A stretch of DNA of 64,000 bases from Melampsora larici-populina 98AG31. Its lineage: Eukaryota > Basidiomycota > Pucciniomycetes > Pucciniales > Melampsoraceae. Positions 23,234 to 35,366 of this stretch are shown here, piece by piece (position 1 is the first letter of the stretch; the number at the start of each line of letters is the position of its first letter). The stretch is from assembly GCF_000204055.1 (NCBI RefSeq), contig NW_006768772.1, forward strand, positions 62,001 through 126,000, written 5' to 3'. The notes beneath the pieces were generated by a model. It was not told where the DNA came from, made no database searches, and saw nothing but the letters and a program-made list of their open reading frames with translations. The position numbers were made by a program, and so were the translations under genes.

Positions 23234-23757
23234 GAGCAAGGGACTCAGGACAAGTTTGCTTGTTCTGGCCTGTGAGGGTCAAGCGTTTTTGGTGGAGAGA
23301 TTTGCTGTCCTTATAAAACTTTTTCAGCTATTTGTGAAATTTTTTACGCCAAAGAAACTTTGTGTTCGCCTTTGTGAGACGCACATTTATATCGAAAAAA
23401 ACCCAAGGAAGTAGATCCCCTCTCATCTTTTTTTGCCCTCGATGTTGGAGATTTCGGCCCCTACTCTTCCTGTATTTGTATGTAACACCCACTTGTAATT
23501 GATGTGAGTACACAGTCACATTCAAAATTCTTCAAAAGTCCCCAACTTTGGGCGCGGAAATGTAAGGGAGGGGCTCGAGTTCCTCGGCGTTTTTTTGACA
23601 GTTTTGTGCGTCTAAGAAAGGCGCCCAAATGATTTCTTTGCTCCAAGAAATTCCACAAACAGGCGCAAAAGTTTTATAAGGGAGGCGAGGCTCTCCACCA
23701 AAAAGTCTTGACCCTCACAGCCCAGAACTAGCAAACTTGTCCTGAGTCCCTCGCTTG
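23234..23757. repeat. Foldback element, arms over 60 bp
   Basis: The left arm 23234-23299 (GAGCAAGGGACTCAGGACAA...) pairs with 23691-23757, and pairing continues more weakly inward (CTTATAAAACTTTT on both sides). It abuts the TIR of the host element directly. Confidence 0.7.
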
Positions 23758-25143
23758 ATGTAATGATTTATCAAATATTACATAGATATTATCAAATATG
23801 TAATCAAATGTTTATAAGAATGTTATAAAGATGTGTATATCAAATCAGTTATGTATATCAAATATGTTGAAAAAGATTAGAAATCGAAAAGTAGTTAAAC
23901 ATAATGTAGTTAGAAGTTAATTTCATATAAAATTGTTAGATAGTATATATATGTATATGTTAAGTGTGAGGGTTGGGTGCTCTGATGAGTACTCAAGGCT
24001 CACTAATTGGGCAAGGTGGGTCTGATAATTTTAGCGATTATAATTATATTTCAAATATAATGTAATTACAAGAAATTATAAACAAGGAAAGGGGAGGAGG
24101 AAAGGAATATACTGGTCTGAAAGGATAAACCCTGACAGACTACAGTTGATTGACTCCTTAAGAGGAGATTATAAATAATAATAATTAGTATTATTAATAA
24201 GGGATGAGGGTTGGATCCAAGACCCTCCTTTAATCTTTTGTTAACTGATTTAAAGGGTGAGATAAAGATCACCAAACTAGTTGTTCTGATGGTCACTAAC
24301 CTTGGGTTATTCTTATGGTCACCAACCTGAAAGTTCTTGTTAAGGTCACTAACCTGGGGCTGTTAGAGGTCACCAACCTAGTTTGATTTCTACTTGGGTG
24401 AAGTAGAGGATCCAGAGGGATGTGAAGAAATGTATTACTTACTTTTAATCAGTTTCCTGATTAAAGTTTGTAAGAAGTTTATCACTAGTCTTATCTTGTA
24501 AGACTCTTGATTTTTACTTCTGTAGAACTTTAATATTGTTCTTTAAAAGTGTAGTGTAATAATTGCTTGGGGGTTTTTTTCTGAAGGCTGAGAGAGGAGG
24601 GGTTTATATACTCTCCTCTCTAAACCTAACTGTAGTGATATTTGTTATTATCACTACATTGGTTCAGGGTTAGTCATTAACATATAGTAATGATTGTTAC
24701 TAGTGATGCTTAGTTACATATACATGTTATGTGTGATATGTAATATAAGCATTTAACTCTTGACACTGAGTTATGAGGTGTAAATGGTGATTTATTACAT
24801 ATTACATGTTGTTTTACAGGTTCATGTATATGTAATAAAGGTTTTGGTACATTGTATTACATGTTACATACAGTTTATATTCAGTATGTAGTATGTAATT
24901 GATTTTATACCGATGGGATACTGGTTTTTCAGCGATTCAGCCAGGTCAGCAAATTTGCTCACCTGGGCCTGGGATTGTGCCAAATTCCAATACTCAAAAA
25001 ACAAAGTCGCACCATGGGCCAGGTGTGAGAAATCGCCCTCGGCGCTGGAGGACGATTTTCTGAATAACTCCTGTACACGTCACGTTTTTGACATAAACAT
25101 AAGGTTTAGTCATTCAGATTCAGGCGCGTTGGAGATGCTCTTA
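23758..25143. other. AT-rich interior of the TIR element, no gene
   Basis: Contains degenerate GGTCAC(T/C)AACCT repeats near 24290-24380. From about 24905 a Harbinger-like subterminal region ends GCGTTGGAGATGCTC at 25140. No matching left end was found. Confidence 0.5.
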
Positions 25144-25564
25144 GAGCATCAGCACCGGGACCTTGTAAAAGAGGTCCCTGTATCTGACATTTGTGACAGG
25201 AGAGCAGGTGTATTGCAACTTTCTCTCCAAAATGTAAAAATTTGGAGAAATCGTTGCTGTGTAAATGTATGAATGTACAGATCATACCAATAACCGGGTT
25301 GGGGCTTTGGGTCTAATCAAGAAGACTCGTGTGAGGTTGTAAGGTGTCGGATAGAGAAGATTGGTATAAATTTTCGACGTTTGGTCCCGTTTGGTCGACT
25401 TTTGGAATATACGCTGCAGTCCATTAATGGACAGCAGAGGGATGATTTTACACGACGCGTAAATCATACAGGTCATTTACAAGGTCCGGTGCCTTGTGTT
25501 TAGTCTCACGGGTTTGTAAAATGGCATGTATTTACCATTTTACAAGGTCCCGGTGCTGATGCTC
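25144..25564. mobile_element. Harbinger-type MITE, TSD TTA
   Basis: 421 bp with TIRs GAGCATCAGCACCGGGACC and its complement, flanked by TTA at 25141-25143 and 25565-25567. It has no coding sequence. It inserted exactly at the TTA next to the older Harbinger-type end at 25140. Confidence 0.85.
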
Positions 25565-25726
25565 TTACACTCGACGTCTCGCGAGTACTCGAGCGTGGGA
25601 CTCTGATGAGTTTAGGTATTTCATAAGTTTATGTTGTATGAAACTTGTATGTACGTGACTGAACCAAGTCACCCGCAAGCAGCTTGTTCGGCGTGCAAGA
25701 CGCGGTATGAAACTTTGTTGAGTTCA

Positions 25727-27707
25727 GAGCATCTCCAACGGTCCTGAATCGCCAAAAGGCGTACAGGCTCGTCTGAAAACATACAGTAAGCTGTATTTTT
25801 TCTTTAAAATGATTTCCCTCCACCGCGCACATGATGCAGGGACTTCCAAGGTCGTGCTCCTGCCAAAAACGCCAAAAGCGCACAATATTCCTTTTAAAAG
25901 TTGACTGATATCTCATTGACTATATACTTGATATGTAATTTCTTTCGATTATCATATCTATCTTTGGACGCATGTGGTATTATTATGTCCTAAACGTCGC
26001 CAATACTGCTTCCTGCATCTTTTGCGAGAGCCCTTCATATATGAAGGTGCTGACATGTGATACCCGGTGTGGTAATCAAAATATGAGACCAATCAAAAAA
26101 TAAAAAAAAATCGAATTTTGAATTACATCAATTATATTACATATAGTTTAATATTTACATCATTTTATCATTCAAACAAACTTATCAAGATAAGTATAAA
26201 CTATTAACAAACAGATTACAAAAAGAAAGAAAGAAAAAAACATAAGAAAAACTCGAAAATAGAGGTATACAGGTTGGAAATGGTTTTTAGGGTAGTAATA
26301 TTAGGTTTATAGGTTTAGTAGGGTTGGAATACGAAAGAGGAGCATTGTTTTAGTCAGCAACAACTTTAATCTTGGTGGTTGATAAGAGAAAATAGAAGTT
26401 ATTAAGGAAATGGGAAAAAGTCGAAATTGGTAAACAAGGGTTTACAGGTAGTTTTACATATGTAACAGTAGTATTAGTAATGAATAAAGTTGCCAAGGGT
26501 GTTTTTAGGGATTTTCACGGTTGGAGATTACTGTGTAATGTTACAGAAGGCAAGAAAGGCTTAGTAAAAGGTGTGAAAAGTGAAGAAAATAGGTGAAAAT
26601 AGTCGAAAATGAAGGTTTTCAGCTGATTACATGTGTCAAATGACGTCAGAACATGATAAGTAATAGCTCATTCGACGCAGAATCATCAAATTCATAATGT
26701 ACAATCTTTAAATCATTAGTAACAGAGGTGTATGACAAAAGTTATAAGGAATCAAAGGATTTGATTACACATCAACAAGATCACAAATCATTAATAACAA
26801 GCAATTACATCATTGAAATGCTGAATCATCATAAGATCAAATCAATATTCATTCTAGAACATTCAGAACACAGCATATACACAGCATATACACAGCATTT
26901 GATCATAAGAATAGAGATTAGTCATGTTTTACTGGTCAAATTAGTAATAAATCTTATCAGATGATGAATAGAAGATCACATTACATCATAATAATGATCA
27001 TAATGGGTTGATGAGGTACTGATGGCGAAATTTAGGAATGTAGAGAGTGGTTGAATCATTGGATCAAAGCTGTTTACCAGCATTTTAGTCATCTTTTGGT
27101 TTTTTAGATGGTAAAGAGGATTTTTTAAGAGCTGTTTACCACTTTAACAATTTGTATTGATGTGTTCATAAACTTGTGTCTTTTGTGCGAAATTATGTTT
27201 CCTTTCTTCTTCATCTCTTACATAGCATTAATCATTTTTATCATTATAAACTTATTAGAGCAGTACTAGGTCACTCAAATCAGCCCTTCATCAGAAGAGA
27301 AATTTGTTTTATGTGCTTTATATGACACTGTCATTCTGGAATAATATCAAAAAGATATTGAGCTTATTTTTCAACATTTTGACTCGACTGGAATAACACT
27401 TTAAATGTGTTGAGCTTATTTCTCTGGTGCTTTTTATCAAGATACTTTTCTCTTATTATCAAAGACCTGGTTATATTTCTCTGTTATCAGGAGACTTTAA
27501 CAACAAAGTCCAGTTTGTTAAAGATTCTCAGAAAGAGCAGTCTCAGACACCTTCTTTAGATCTATTATATCTTCAGATTATCCTCTTTCAAAGCACTGTA
27601 TAGCCCTTGTTGTGCTATAAGTACTACACCGGTATTCCTCAAAACAAAATTCACACACATGGCCAGATGTGAGAAAGCTGGCCACCGTTGGATGGTCGTT
27701 TTTTGAC
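25727..27707. other. Left part of the outer Harbinger derivative, no gene
   Basis: AT-rich sequence. Its 26250-26730 segment pairs as a long inverted repeat with 32996-33500. No supported coding frame. Confidence 0.55.
26250..26730 (+). repeat. Long inverted repeat arm (partner 32996-33500)
   Basis: The stretch with GAAAATAGTCGAAAATGAAGG and TGACGTCA matches the reverse complement of 32996-33500 over several hundred bases at moderate identity. It most likely reflects two related Harbinger copies in opposite orientation and not one foldback element. Confidence 0.6.
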
Positions 27708-28365
27708 TAACTTAACTAAGTCCCTCGATGCTGAGACAGCTGTCAATCAACGAGTTGAATCAGCATGTCTCAGCATGAGGGACTTACATCTAAACTCAGC
27801 TTTTTGGCCTGAGGGGTAAGAAATCCTTTGCAGAGGAAATCTTGTTTTTCTCATTTCCGTGAGCTCACTGAGGAACATTTTACCGCGCTTCATGGGCATA
27901 TGCGCTGGCTCTCGCTGCATAATGTACAACTTGATTGATTGAAATTCCTCGGTTGTTCACCGAGCTACATATCTTTTGATTTTGTCATTTTTGTATGTAG
28001 CTCACTTGTAGCTCACTTGTAGCTTGGTGTTTCATCGAAATAAGTCCTCAACTTAGCAGAGCTACATGTGAGCTACAGGTGAAAATCACAAAATAGTAAC
28101 TTATGTAGCTCAGCAAGCAACCGAGGAATCTCAATGATTTCACTTGTACATTTTGAAGAGGAGGTCGGCGCATAACCCCATGAAGCGCGGTAAAAAGATC
28201 CCCGGTGAGCTCACGGAAAAGGACAAAGAAAGATTTCCTCTGTAAGGAAATCCTTACCTCTCAGGCCAAAAACCGGACATTAGATGTAAGTCCCTCATGC
28301 TGAGACATGCTGATTCAACTTGTTGATTGACAGCTGTCTCAGCATCGAGGGACTTAGTTAAGTTA
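27708..28365. mobile_element. Non-autonomous hairpin-TIR element related to the 253-7013 transposon
   Basis: 658 bp with tip TAACTTAACTAAGTCCCTC at both ends, against TAAGCTTAACTAAGCCCCTC in the large element. As there, each tip folds: AAGTCCCTC plus ATGCTGAGAC pairs with GTCTCAGCAT plus GAGGGACTT. The arms pair for about 300 bp, so the whole unit is a foldback. The flank TTTTTTGAC (27699-27707) recurs at 35789-35797, on the far side of the Harbinger that later entered the right tip, with two extra bases. This fits a 9-10-bp duplication. No gene is present; GTAGCTCACTT repeats lie in the loop. Confidence 0.78.
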
Positions 28366-29145
28366 GAGCATCTCCAACGCGCTTCTGTAAACGTAAGTTT
28401 AACGTAGCCATTTAGACATAAACGTAAGCTGTAATTTACGTTTAGCGGTTTTGCCACAAAAACCAACCTCCAGCGCGCACATGATTTGTCACAACTTGCC
28501 ATGTGTGTGATCCCTTGTTTTCAGCTTCGCGGTTCTCTCGTGTCAATTTCGCCAAATCGTTAGGAAAAATTTGACGTTTGCAGAATGACAGATAAATGAC
28601 AGAGTTGCCGCGTATAGGACGCATGTGGTAAACTTATCCCCACATTCAAGCTCTGATAATCACGCTTCATCCTTCAATCACCATGTGAAGGGCAAAGGCC
28701 ACCACTGATCAATCAAATACTCGATCAATTGGTGGTTGATTGTAGGAAATAAATATATTTTTGAGTCTAACAATTAATTACTATGAGCAATGCAATCTTG
28801 ATAGGACCATGGCGACTCATTAAGACAAAGTTAACACATATAACTTTCTTCAGCAAGGTGTTTGGCTACTTAACAAACCCTCTGGCCGCCTTCTGATCTG
28901 AATGTATTCTATTCCTAGATCCCAATCTTCTTACTTTGACGCACCATCCTTAACCCAAATACAACTTTGTTAACCTTGTCCATATTGTAGTTGTTATCTA
29001 GTATTCCTTTCTTCCTTTGTCTTATTAGGCGCTACAGCGCTACAAGCCCTTCATCATTTCTTTTGTAGTTCTGATCTTATCTGCTACTCCCTTCTGCTAC
29101 AAACGTCTTTATTTCTTTTGCCTTCTCATTTAAGTCCTAGTGGTC
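28366..29145. other. Harbinger left end and promoter region of the Myb-like gene
   Basis: The first about 150 bp are terminal/subterminal sequence shared with the other Harbinger-type ends (ACGTAAGCTGTAATTTACG and CCAGCGCGCACATGAT). The rest has no coding frame. Confidence 0.6.
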
Positions 29146-30865
29146 ATGCAGCATCCCATAACCCAGTCGAGTCCTTCTAGATATGGTTAGTGATTGATAC
29201 TCTGACGTACATAATGCTATAATTATATTCTAAATCTACTACAATCGCCTTTCTAGATTCAACTCGTAGCCCTCCAATTGATAATCAAAACGCCGGTCAT
29301 CCGTACCACAACTTTAGGAATGGTGAGTTTCTTTCGTTTCGAGTATGAAGATATAACATATATTAAATAATCCATCTTCCACAGGTGATTACCGCAGCCC
29401 TCATAAGGATGCTCATGGTGGCCGATGGCCTGCATATCACGCCGGTCACAACGTTAATGAAGGCAGGCGCGGTTCAGCCGGGAATGGTGAGTCTCTTTGT
29501 ACCTTGTCAAGGTCAACAGAGGACCTTAGGAACTGATTCTTGTCCAAAATGGTAGTCTCGGAAGGTGATCTCCCTGGCAGTTTATTAGCCCTTCACTTTG
29601 GTTCAGAATCTCGTGATGCATCTGTTGGTCCCCTTACTCAGCAAAGTAATAATTACAACAACCGTGGTGGCTCTAGCACCTTATTTCGTGTCGACCAATC
29701 TGCTTCTCCTCATCGCCATGTCAAAAACTATGACAGTGGGGACTCTTTATCTCCTTTACGAAGAGATTCGTTGGGTCTTCAATTCAGCAATCAACATTTC
29801 AACCGTGACCCGTCGATTAATTCCAGTAATCCGGTGTCAACCTTTTCGAATTCTCAATCTTCTAACTTAAGCTCTGTCCTCTCCAATCGCTCTTTTCACG
29901 ATCGAGAGTCCTCTGTGGTTTCTTCAACTCCGAGTTCGAGTCATCCGGTGTCAACCTATTCCAATTCTCAATCTTCTAACTTCAGCTCTGTCCTGTCCAA
30001 ACGATCTTATAATGATCGAGAGTCTTCTTCTGTCATTTCTTCGACTCAAAGTTCCAAAAGCCAATCTGCAGGGCGGGGCCCTAGCTTCAACAAGGCCTCG
30101 CTTGAACAGCTATGTAAATCTTGGATCAACGTCTCTGAAGATGCAGTTGTCGGGACGGATCAGAAGGGGACTACGTTTTGGGTCAAAATTACCGAAGATT
30201 TCAACAGCCGAATGCCTCCTGCGAACGCGCGCACCCTCAAATCCCTCACTTCCCGTTGGGCCAGTCTCAATGCAGCTATGGCGAAGTACGCTGGCTGCTT
30301 TCAACAAGTCAAGATGTTACGGGAAAGCGGGAAAAGCGCTTTGGATCAGGTGGAGGATGCTTTAGTGATGTACCATTCGGATGTCGGAACCGAGTTCAAG
30401 GACATGGCATGTTATAACATAGTCAAGAACTCACCTAAGTGGAAGACTAATTCGACCGTTCTCGACCATTGTGGAACAGGGGGAGTGGATGACGACTTTG
30501 CCGTACCTCACGTGATGGCAGCCTTGGGCAATACGACTGCGGGTTCATCTTCTTCAACTTCAGCTACAGACGTTAGTAGATTACCTTCAATGGATCGCCC
30601 CGAAGGTAACAAAAAGGCTAAGCGAAACCGAAACTCTAAGGCAGATGACGTGGAGCCTCAATTTATTGCTAATCAAACCGCGGGCATTCGTATCACTGAA
30701 AGAATTGCTGAACAAGGCGAGAGGCAAACTACAGCTCTCGAGAAGATGCTTGAGCTGGCTGTACTCATGTCAGATACCTCTAAGGTTGATGAAAGAACCC
30801 GAGCAGGTCTAGAGGCTGCAAAAGAGATGATCAATAGCAAGAACGAAGCTCAACGCGGTGTTTGA
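29146..30865 (+). CDS. Harbinger Myb/SANT-like DNA-binding protein
   Basis: Exon model: 29146-29185, 29257-29322, 29385-29486, 29556-30865; 505 residues. Residues 1 to about 240 are Ser/Asn-rich and disordered, with two near-identical segments (PVSTFSNSQSSNLSSVLS and PVSTYSNSQSSNFSSVLS). From about residue 245 comes a trihelix/Myb-like domain: FNKASLEQLCKSW, GTDQKGTTFWVKITEDFN, then RTLKSLTSRWASLNAAMAKY. A C-terminal helical part (ERIAEQGERQTTALEKMLEL) could mediate dimerisation. In PIF/Harbinger elements this second protein binds the element ends and brings the transposase to the nucleus and DNA. The three 5' exons are all joined in phase 1. No defect seen. Confidence 0.85.
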
Positions 30866-31174
30866 TTTAGATCCGTCACAGTAGTTATGTGTACTCTTGT
30901 TTCTTTATTTCCATATCCTTCTTTGGTCGTTGTTGTTATGAAAGATCTTGCTGCGAAGATCTTTGCAAGCGTGTTCATTTTTTGTGTGTGCTGCGTTTAT
31001 CTCTTGTTTTCCTTTATAGCTCGTGTTTAAATTCATAGTCATTCGTTTATCTCCTCATTATAGTTACCTAGTACATATTTCAATACAATTGTTCATAGTT
31101 GTTTGTTGCGTATATTGCAATCTATGTATATTGTTGTTCACATAACCTCGTACTCTCACCTACACAGAGCTATC

Positions 31175-31876
31175 ATGACTTCCTCAGGTTCCTCCAATAT
31201 TAGCACTGGCTTAGACGGCTCTGGGTCGGACCGTAGTTCACCTGATGGTATGTGATATGCGTTGATTTGCCAGTCACTTGAGTCTTACTAATGCAGAATC
31301 AAGCAGTCATGTGGCTCGGCACGACCTTTGGTTCTGGTTTATCGCCTCATGGTTTCCGCCTCCGTCAGTCTTTTTTCGACATCCTGGGCCTACCACCTGC
31401 TTTGCCAACGCCCGAAGCCGTGAATCATGTGGATCCACGACTCCGAACCAATGGCACGCCTGAAAACCACGGTGAGCAAGCATAAATATCATTTAAACCT
31501 ACATCTAACTATCTAACATACAACCATACTAGGTATAGGCGAAAGATCCCCCAGTCCAGCTCGAGAAGTCAACATAAGTCCTCGAGCGCAGAGGGAAATT
31601 GAGAGACAGGAAGAATACAATCGCACTCGCAAGTCTCGAGAGGCCCTTCGCCGTATCATCAAGACAGTTCAAGATAAGCGCCGTGAGGAATTTCGCGTAC
31701 TTCGGCAGGCTCTCTACCAAATCTACCATTACGACGGACCCTTCCTCAAGAAACCCGGTGAGAAAGCGGCGGCTGGTCGATTGATACGTACTGGAGGACT
31801 AGCTTCGGAATTTGTCAATGTTTTTGATGACCAAGCAAAATGGGAATATCTTCAAATGAGAGTAGATGCTATTTAG
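31175..31876 (+). CDS. Small protein of unknown function encoded within the Harbinger element
   Basis: Proposed exons: 31175-31247, 31283-31471, 31533-31876; 201 residues. The first intron would be only 35 nt with acceptor TTGAG. If that is wrong there is a one-base frame break here. The protein begins MTSSGSSNISTG, passes through AVMWLGTTFGSGLSPHGFRL, and ends in an Arg/Glu-rich helical stretch (EIERQEEYNRTRKSREALRR) followed by LRQALYQIYHYDGPFLKKPG and YLQMRVDAI. I recognise no domain. It lies on the same strand as the Myb-like gene and between it and the transposase. Harbinger elements normally carry only two genes. Confidence 0.6.
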
Positions 31877-33912
31877 TCGCCATTGCGAACTTTGTGTTGA
31901 TTCTTTCTTTCTTTCTCTTGTCCTGCGAGTGTTTAATCACATGTACTACATATGATCATATTCATCCAATGTGTACATATCATTTTTTTCATGCCTCAGT
32001 AAGTCAAAGAATGGCTGCCACGCGAGTTGTCACTTTGTACAAAGAAATATATTTCTGTTTCAATATGCACAAAAAATTTGAACCAAGAAAACATCAAACG
32101 GTGTAGTATTTAAAGCTCAACAAGAGCTTTACAACACCTAAGAAGGGATAATCTACTACGTGTAATATAGTAGAAGTTGCCTAAAGACTGCCTTCTTCAA
32201 AGAAACCAGCACAAGGGCACTTGCTGACCACTTTGTGATAACAGAGAAAAGGATAAAAGGCACCAGAGAAATAAAGCAATACTGTTGTTAAGTATTATTC
32301 CCAGATTTTAAGCGCAAAAAAGTCACACACTATGTTTATTACTAGCAATACTGTTGTAAGTATTATTCCCAATTAGACTTGTAGTCTTTAACACACGTAA
32401 ATAAATTTCTCCTTGCTTTTGAAGGGGCGGATTTAAGTGATCTTAGTACAAATATAGTAAATAAATGATGATTTATAACACTACAACAAAAGGTATAAGA
32501 TGCAGAAAAGGGCGCTACAATCCCAAAATCATCAAGGAGTACTTATATCCACATGTAACAATCTTTACAACAGTCAACAGCCTCAAAAACCAATCAAATC
32601 CGCCTAAATAACCCTAAAAACCATGTAATGACGCAATGTAATGATCTTGTTACTAATGTATGATGTAATTTTCACAGCCAAAATTGATCAATGACGCAAT
32701 GATGTAATGTACAGCACTTCTTAAGATGAATACAGGTGATTTTTTCCTTGTAAACTAGCTGAAACCCAATTTTTGAGATTACGAATTTTTTCAGATGTGC
32801 TCCAATTTTTGATTACTAAAGTGCATCTTGTAGCCCACGTGTTACTAATCATTTCTGACACCTATAAGACCTACTTCTGATGAGTGATGAGTAAGATATT
32901 GAGTTGTGAAGTTAAGGTTTTTGGTGTTACATGTGTCTTGTGACTGTAAATTCGAGATTCACACCAATTTCTTATTTCCCTTATAATTTTTTACATACAC
33001 CTCCGTTACTAATGATTCAAAGGTTGTACATTATGTAATCCACTCTTCTGCGTTGAATGAGCCATCTACCAACTTATTCTGACGTCATTTGACATATGTA
33101 ATTAGCTGAAAACCTCCATTTTCGACGATTTTCACCTATTTTCTTCACTTTTCACAGCTGCTACTCCCTTTTCCTTGCTCATGTAATATGACATCATCTT
33201 CTATAACCTTAAAAATCCCGGAAAATCCTCTTGGAAACCTTAAATTCCATCACTACCACCATTACATATGTAAACTACACGCCTAACCCTTGTTTACCAA
33301 CTTCGAAAAAGTACCTTTCTGCTAATAACCTCTGTTTCCCCTTATCAACCTTGAATATTAAAATTGTTCCTGTATAATAAACTGTTTTTCTTTCATATTC
33401 TAACCTTATAAAACCCATAACTTAATTATAAATAAGCTAAAAACCATTTTCCAACTTTTACACCTATATTTTCGAATTTTTCTTATCTTTTCTTTTTCTG
33501 TCTTTTTGTAATAACTTTGTAAGTAAACTATGTTGATCTTAATAATAATTTTGAAATAAGATGACATAATAATGAGCTAATAAGTATACATAAGCCTCTA
33601 AGAGCTTCAATTGATCTGAAAACCTGAATTTCGAATTCTCTGCTATATTGAAGTTTGCTAATAAACTGGTAAAGTAAAGATGATTAATTTTTTTGATTAA
33701 TATCATAAATAGATCACCACAACGGATACGGATACGAAAAAGGATACAAACCAAGACACAAACTGAGACAAACTTGAAACCAACGAGAGAAACAATCAAA
33801 TGAATGAGAGGGATTGGGAGTGGTAAGGAACATTAAAATAACCACAAATAGTTTGTATAACTAGGTCGATTAACAAACACGTAACAAATCCACACCGTCC
33901 ACCATCTATCTA
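31877..33912. other. Harbinger intergenic region between convergent genes, no gene
   Basis: AT-rich. It holds the second arm (32996-33500) of the long inverted repeat shared with 26250-26730, and several TGATGTAATG-type repeats near 32600-32720. No supported coding sequence. Confidence 0.55.
32996..33500 (-). repeat. Long inverted repeat arm (partner 26250-26730)
   Basis: Reverse-complement match including CCATTTTCGACGATTTTCACC and CTGACGTCATTTGACATATG. Confidence 0.6.
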
Positions 33913-35366
33913 CTAATCGTGAGGGCCAAACATTTCCCATATGTGATCCACAAGATCATCACGTAATTTTCGCTGAGCTTGGGGATCACGGAAGTTACGA
34001 CCTTCCATGAAGCGCGCAAAGGCGCCTTCAGGACGAGGAAGTCGAGCAGGGGGAGGAGGCGGAGGAGGGTCGAATATGTGGACATCATCTGCCCCTCGAG
34101 GTTCGCCAGCCTGATCTGCTACGATCATGTTGTGTAATATAATACAACAGTTCATGATTAGTTCAAGAACTGCTGGCTGCCACATTCTACAAGGGCCCTT
34201 TATAATTTCAAAGCGAGCTTGCGACACTCCGAAGGTACGTTCAACGTCTTTCCGGACCGCTTCCTGAAGTTGCGAAAAGAGCTGTAACAAACTCAAGATC
34301 AGTTAATGGAATATACATAGATATGAACATTCAAGGAGATCTTACACTAGGTCTAGGATCTTGAGGGCTGCTGATGGTCTGGATGAGAGTTGCCCAGTTT
34401 GGGTAGATTCCATCCGCAAGATAATAAGGAGTTTTGTAAACGTTTCCATTCACAGTATACTCACAGGGCGGAGCATTTCCTAAGGCCAAGTCTTGGAACA
34501 AGTGAGACCGTTCCAAAACATTAATGTCATTCAGACTTCCGGGTAGTCCAAAGAAGGAGTGCCAAATGTGGAGATTGCGTGTAGCCACCACTTCGAGCAC
34601 TAAAGTCGGCACTCCTTCTTTTCCACTATAGTGGCCTTTCAAGGCCTTCGGGCAGTTTTTCCACTCCCAGTGCATACAGTCCAGGGAGCCGAGCATTCCA
34701 GGGAACCCACGACTCGCATTATCTTCAAGAATTCTTTCAACATCCTCAGCGTTCGGTTTTCGTTGAAATTGGGACTTGAAGGCGACAATGACACCCATGC
34801 AGAATCTCTTGAGGGACTCAATAGCGGTTGATTCCCCAATACGTAAATATTCATCTTGAGCATCGGCCGAGGTGCCGTAAGCGAGTTGTTGGAGAGCAGC
34901 CGCACATTTCTGGAAAGGCGAGAGGCCAGGTTTTCCTTCAAATGATCACAGAGAGCTGATATAAACATCAAAGTTAAGAATAGAATGAAAGTATTTAACA
35001 AAACGTACCTAAAGCATCCGTTCTCTGAGTGAAGTAAGGATCAATACTGCCCAACGTTTTCGCAATGTGTACGAAGAGGCGACGACTCATTCGGAATCGC
35101 CTTTGAAACATCAGCTCACTATAGACCGGAGTGACGTCAAAGTAGTCCCTCATTAATCCGAGGTGTCCCATCACCGAGTCTCGAGGCAGATTAGGCGACC
35201 TTCCAGGATGAGAGCCGCCAGGTCCCCGAGGTATATGTGATACCTTGAGGTAGGCCTGGACTTCTGGGCTATAGGATGCAATAGCGGCGATAAATTGCCT
35301 TTGCAGGCCGGCGCATATGACGAATTGAGCTATGAAAGATGGAGCAATAATTCCTTCGCGGTTCAT
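33913..35366 (-). CDS. PIF/Harbinger DDE transposase
   Basis: Exons on the complement: 35366-35009, 34935-34346, 34281-33913; 438 residues with phases agreeing. N-terminal helix-rich region SELMFQRRFRMSRRLFVHIA. The DDE core shows GSLDCMHWEWKNCPKALKG (first Asp), LPGSLNDINVLERSHLFQDL, YYLADGIYPNW (second Asp) and RKDVERTFGVSQARFEIIKG (Glu), then a C-terminal CCIILHNMIV. These are the diagnostic blocks of the plant-like PIF/Harbinger group (DDE_Tnp_4). No frameshift or stop was seen. It cuts and pastes the element together with the Myb-like partner. It ends about 2 kb from the element's other genes and faces them. Confidence 0.93.

Larger units (their letters stand above)
23192..25614. mobile_element. 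TIR transposon without a gene, 8-bp TSD
   Basis: A perfect 38-bp inverted repeat, starting TAAACTCATCAGAGTCCCAC, occupies 23192-23229 and 25577-25614. The direct repeat GGTATTTC lies on both sides (23184-23191 and 25615-25622). The inside holds a foldback (23234-23757), about 1.1 kb of AT-rich repeats with no coding capacity, a Harbinger-type end at 25140, and a Harbinger MITE. It must be non-autonomous. An 8-bp duplication suggests hAT, but TIRs starting TAAACT are unusual for that group. Confidence 0.78.

Noticed and set aside
26250..33500. A single giant foldback element bounded by the long inverted repeat 26250-26730 / 32996-33500
   Set aside because: The arms fall in two different nested elements with their own TIRs and target duplications, so homology between two Harbinger copies explains them better.
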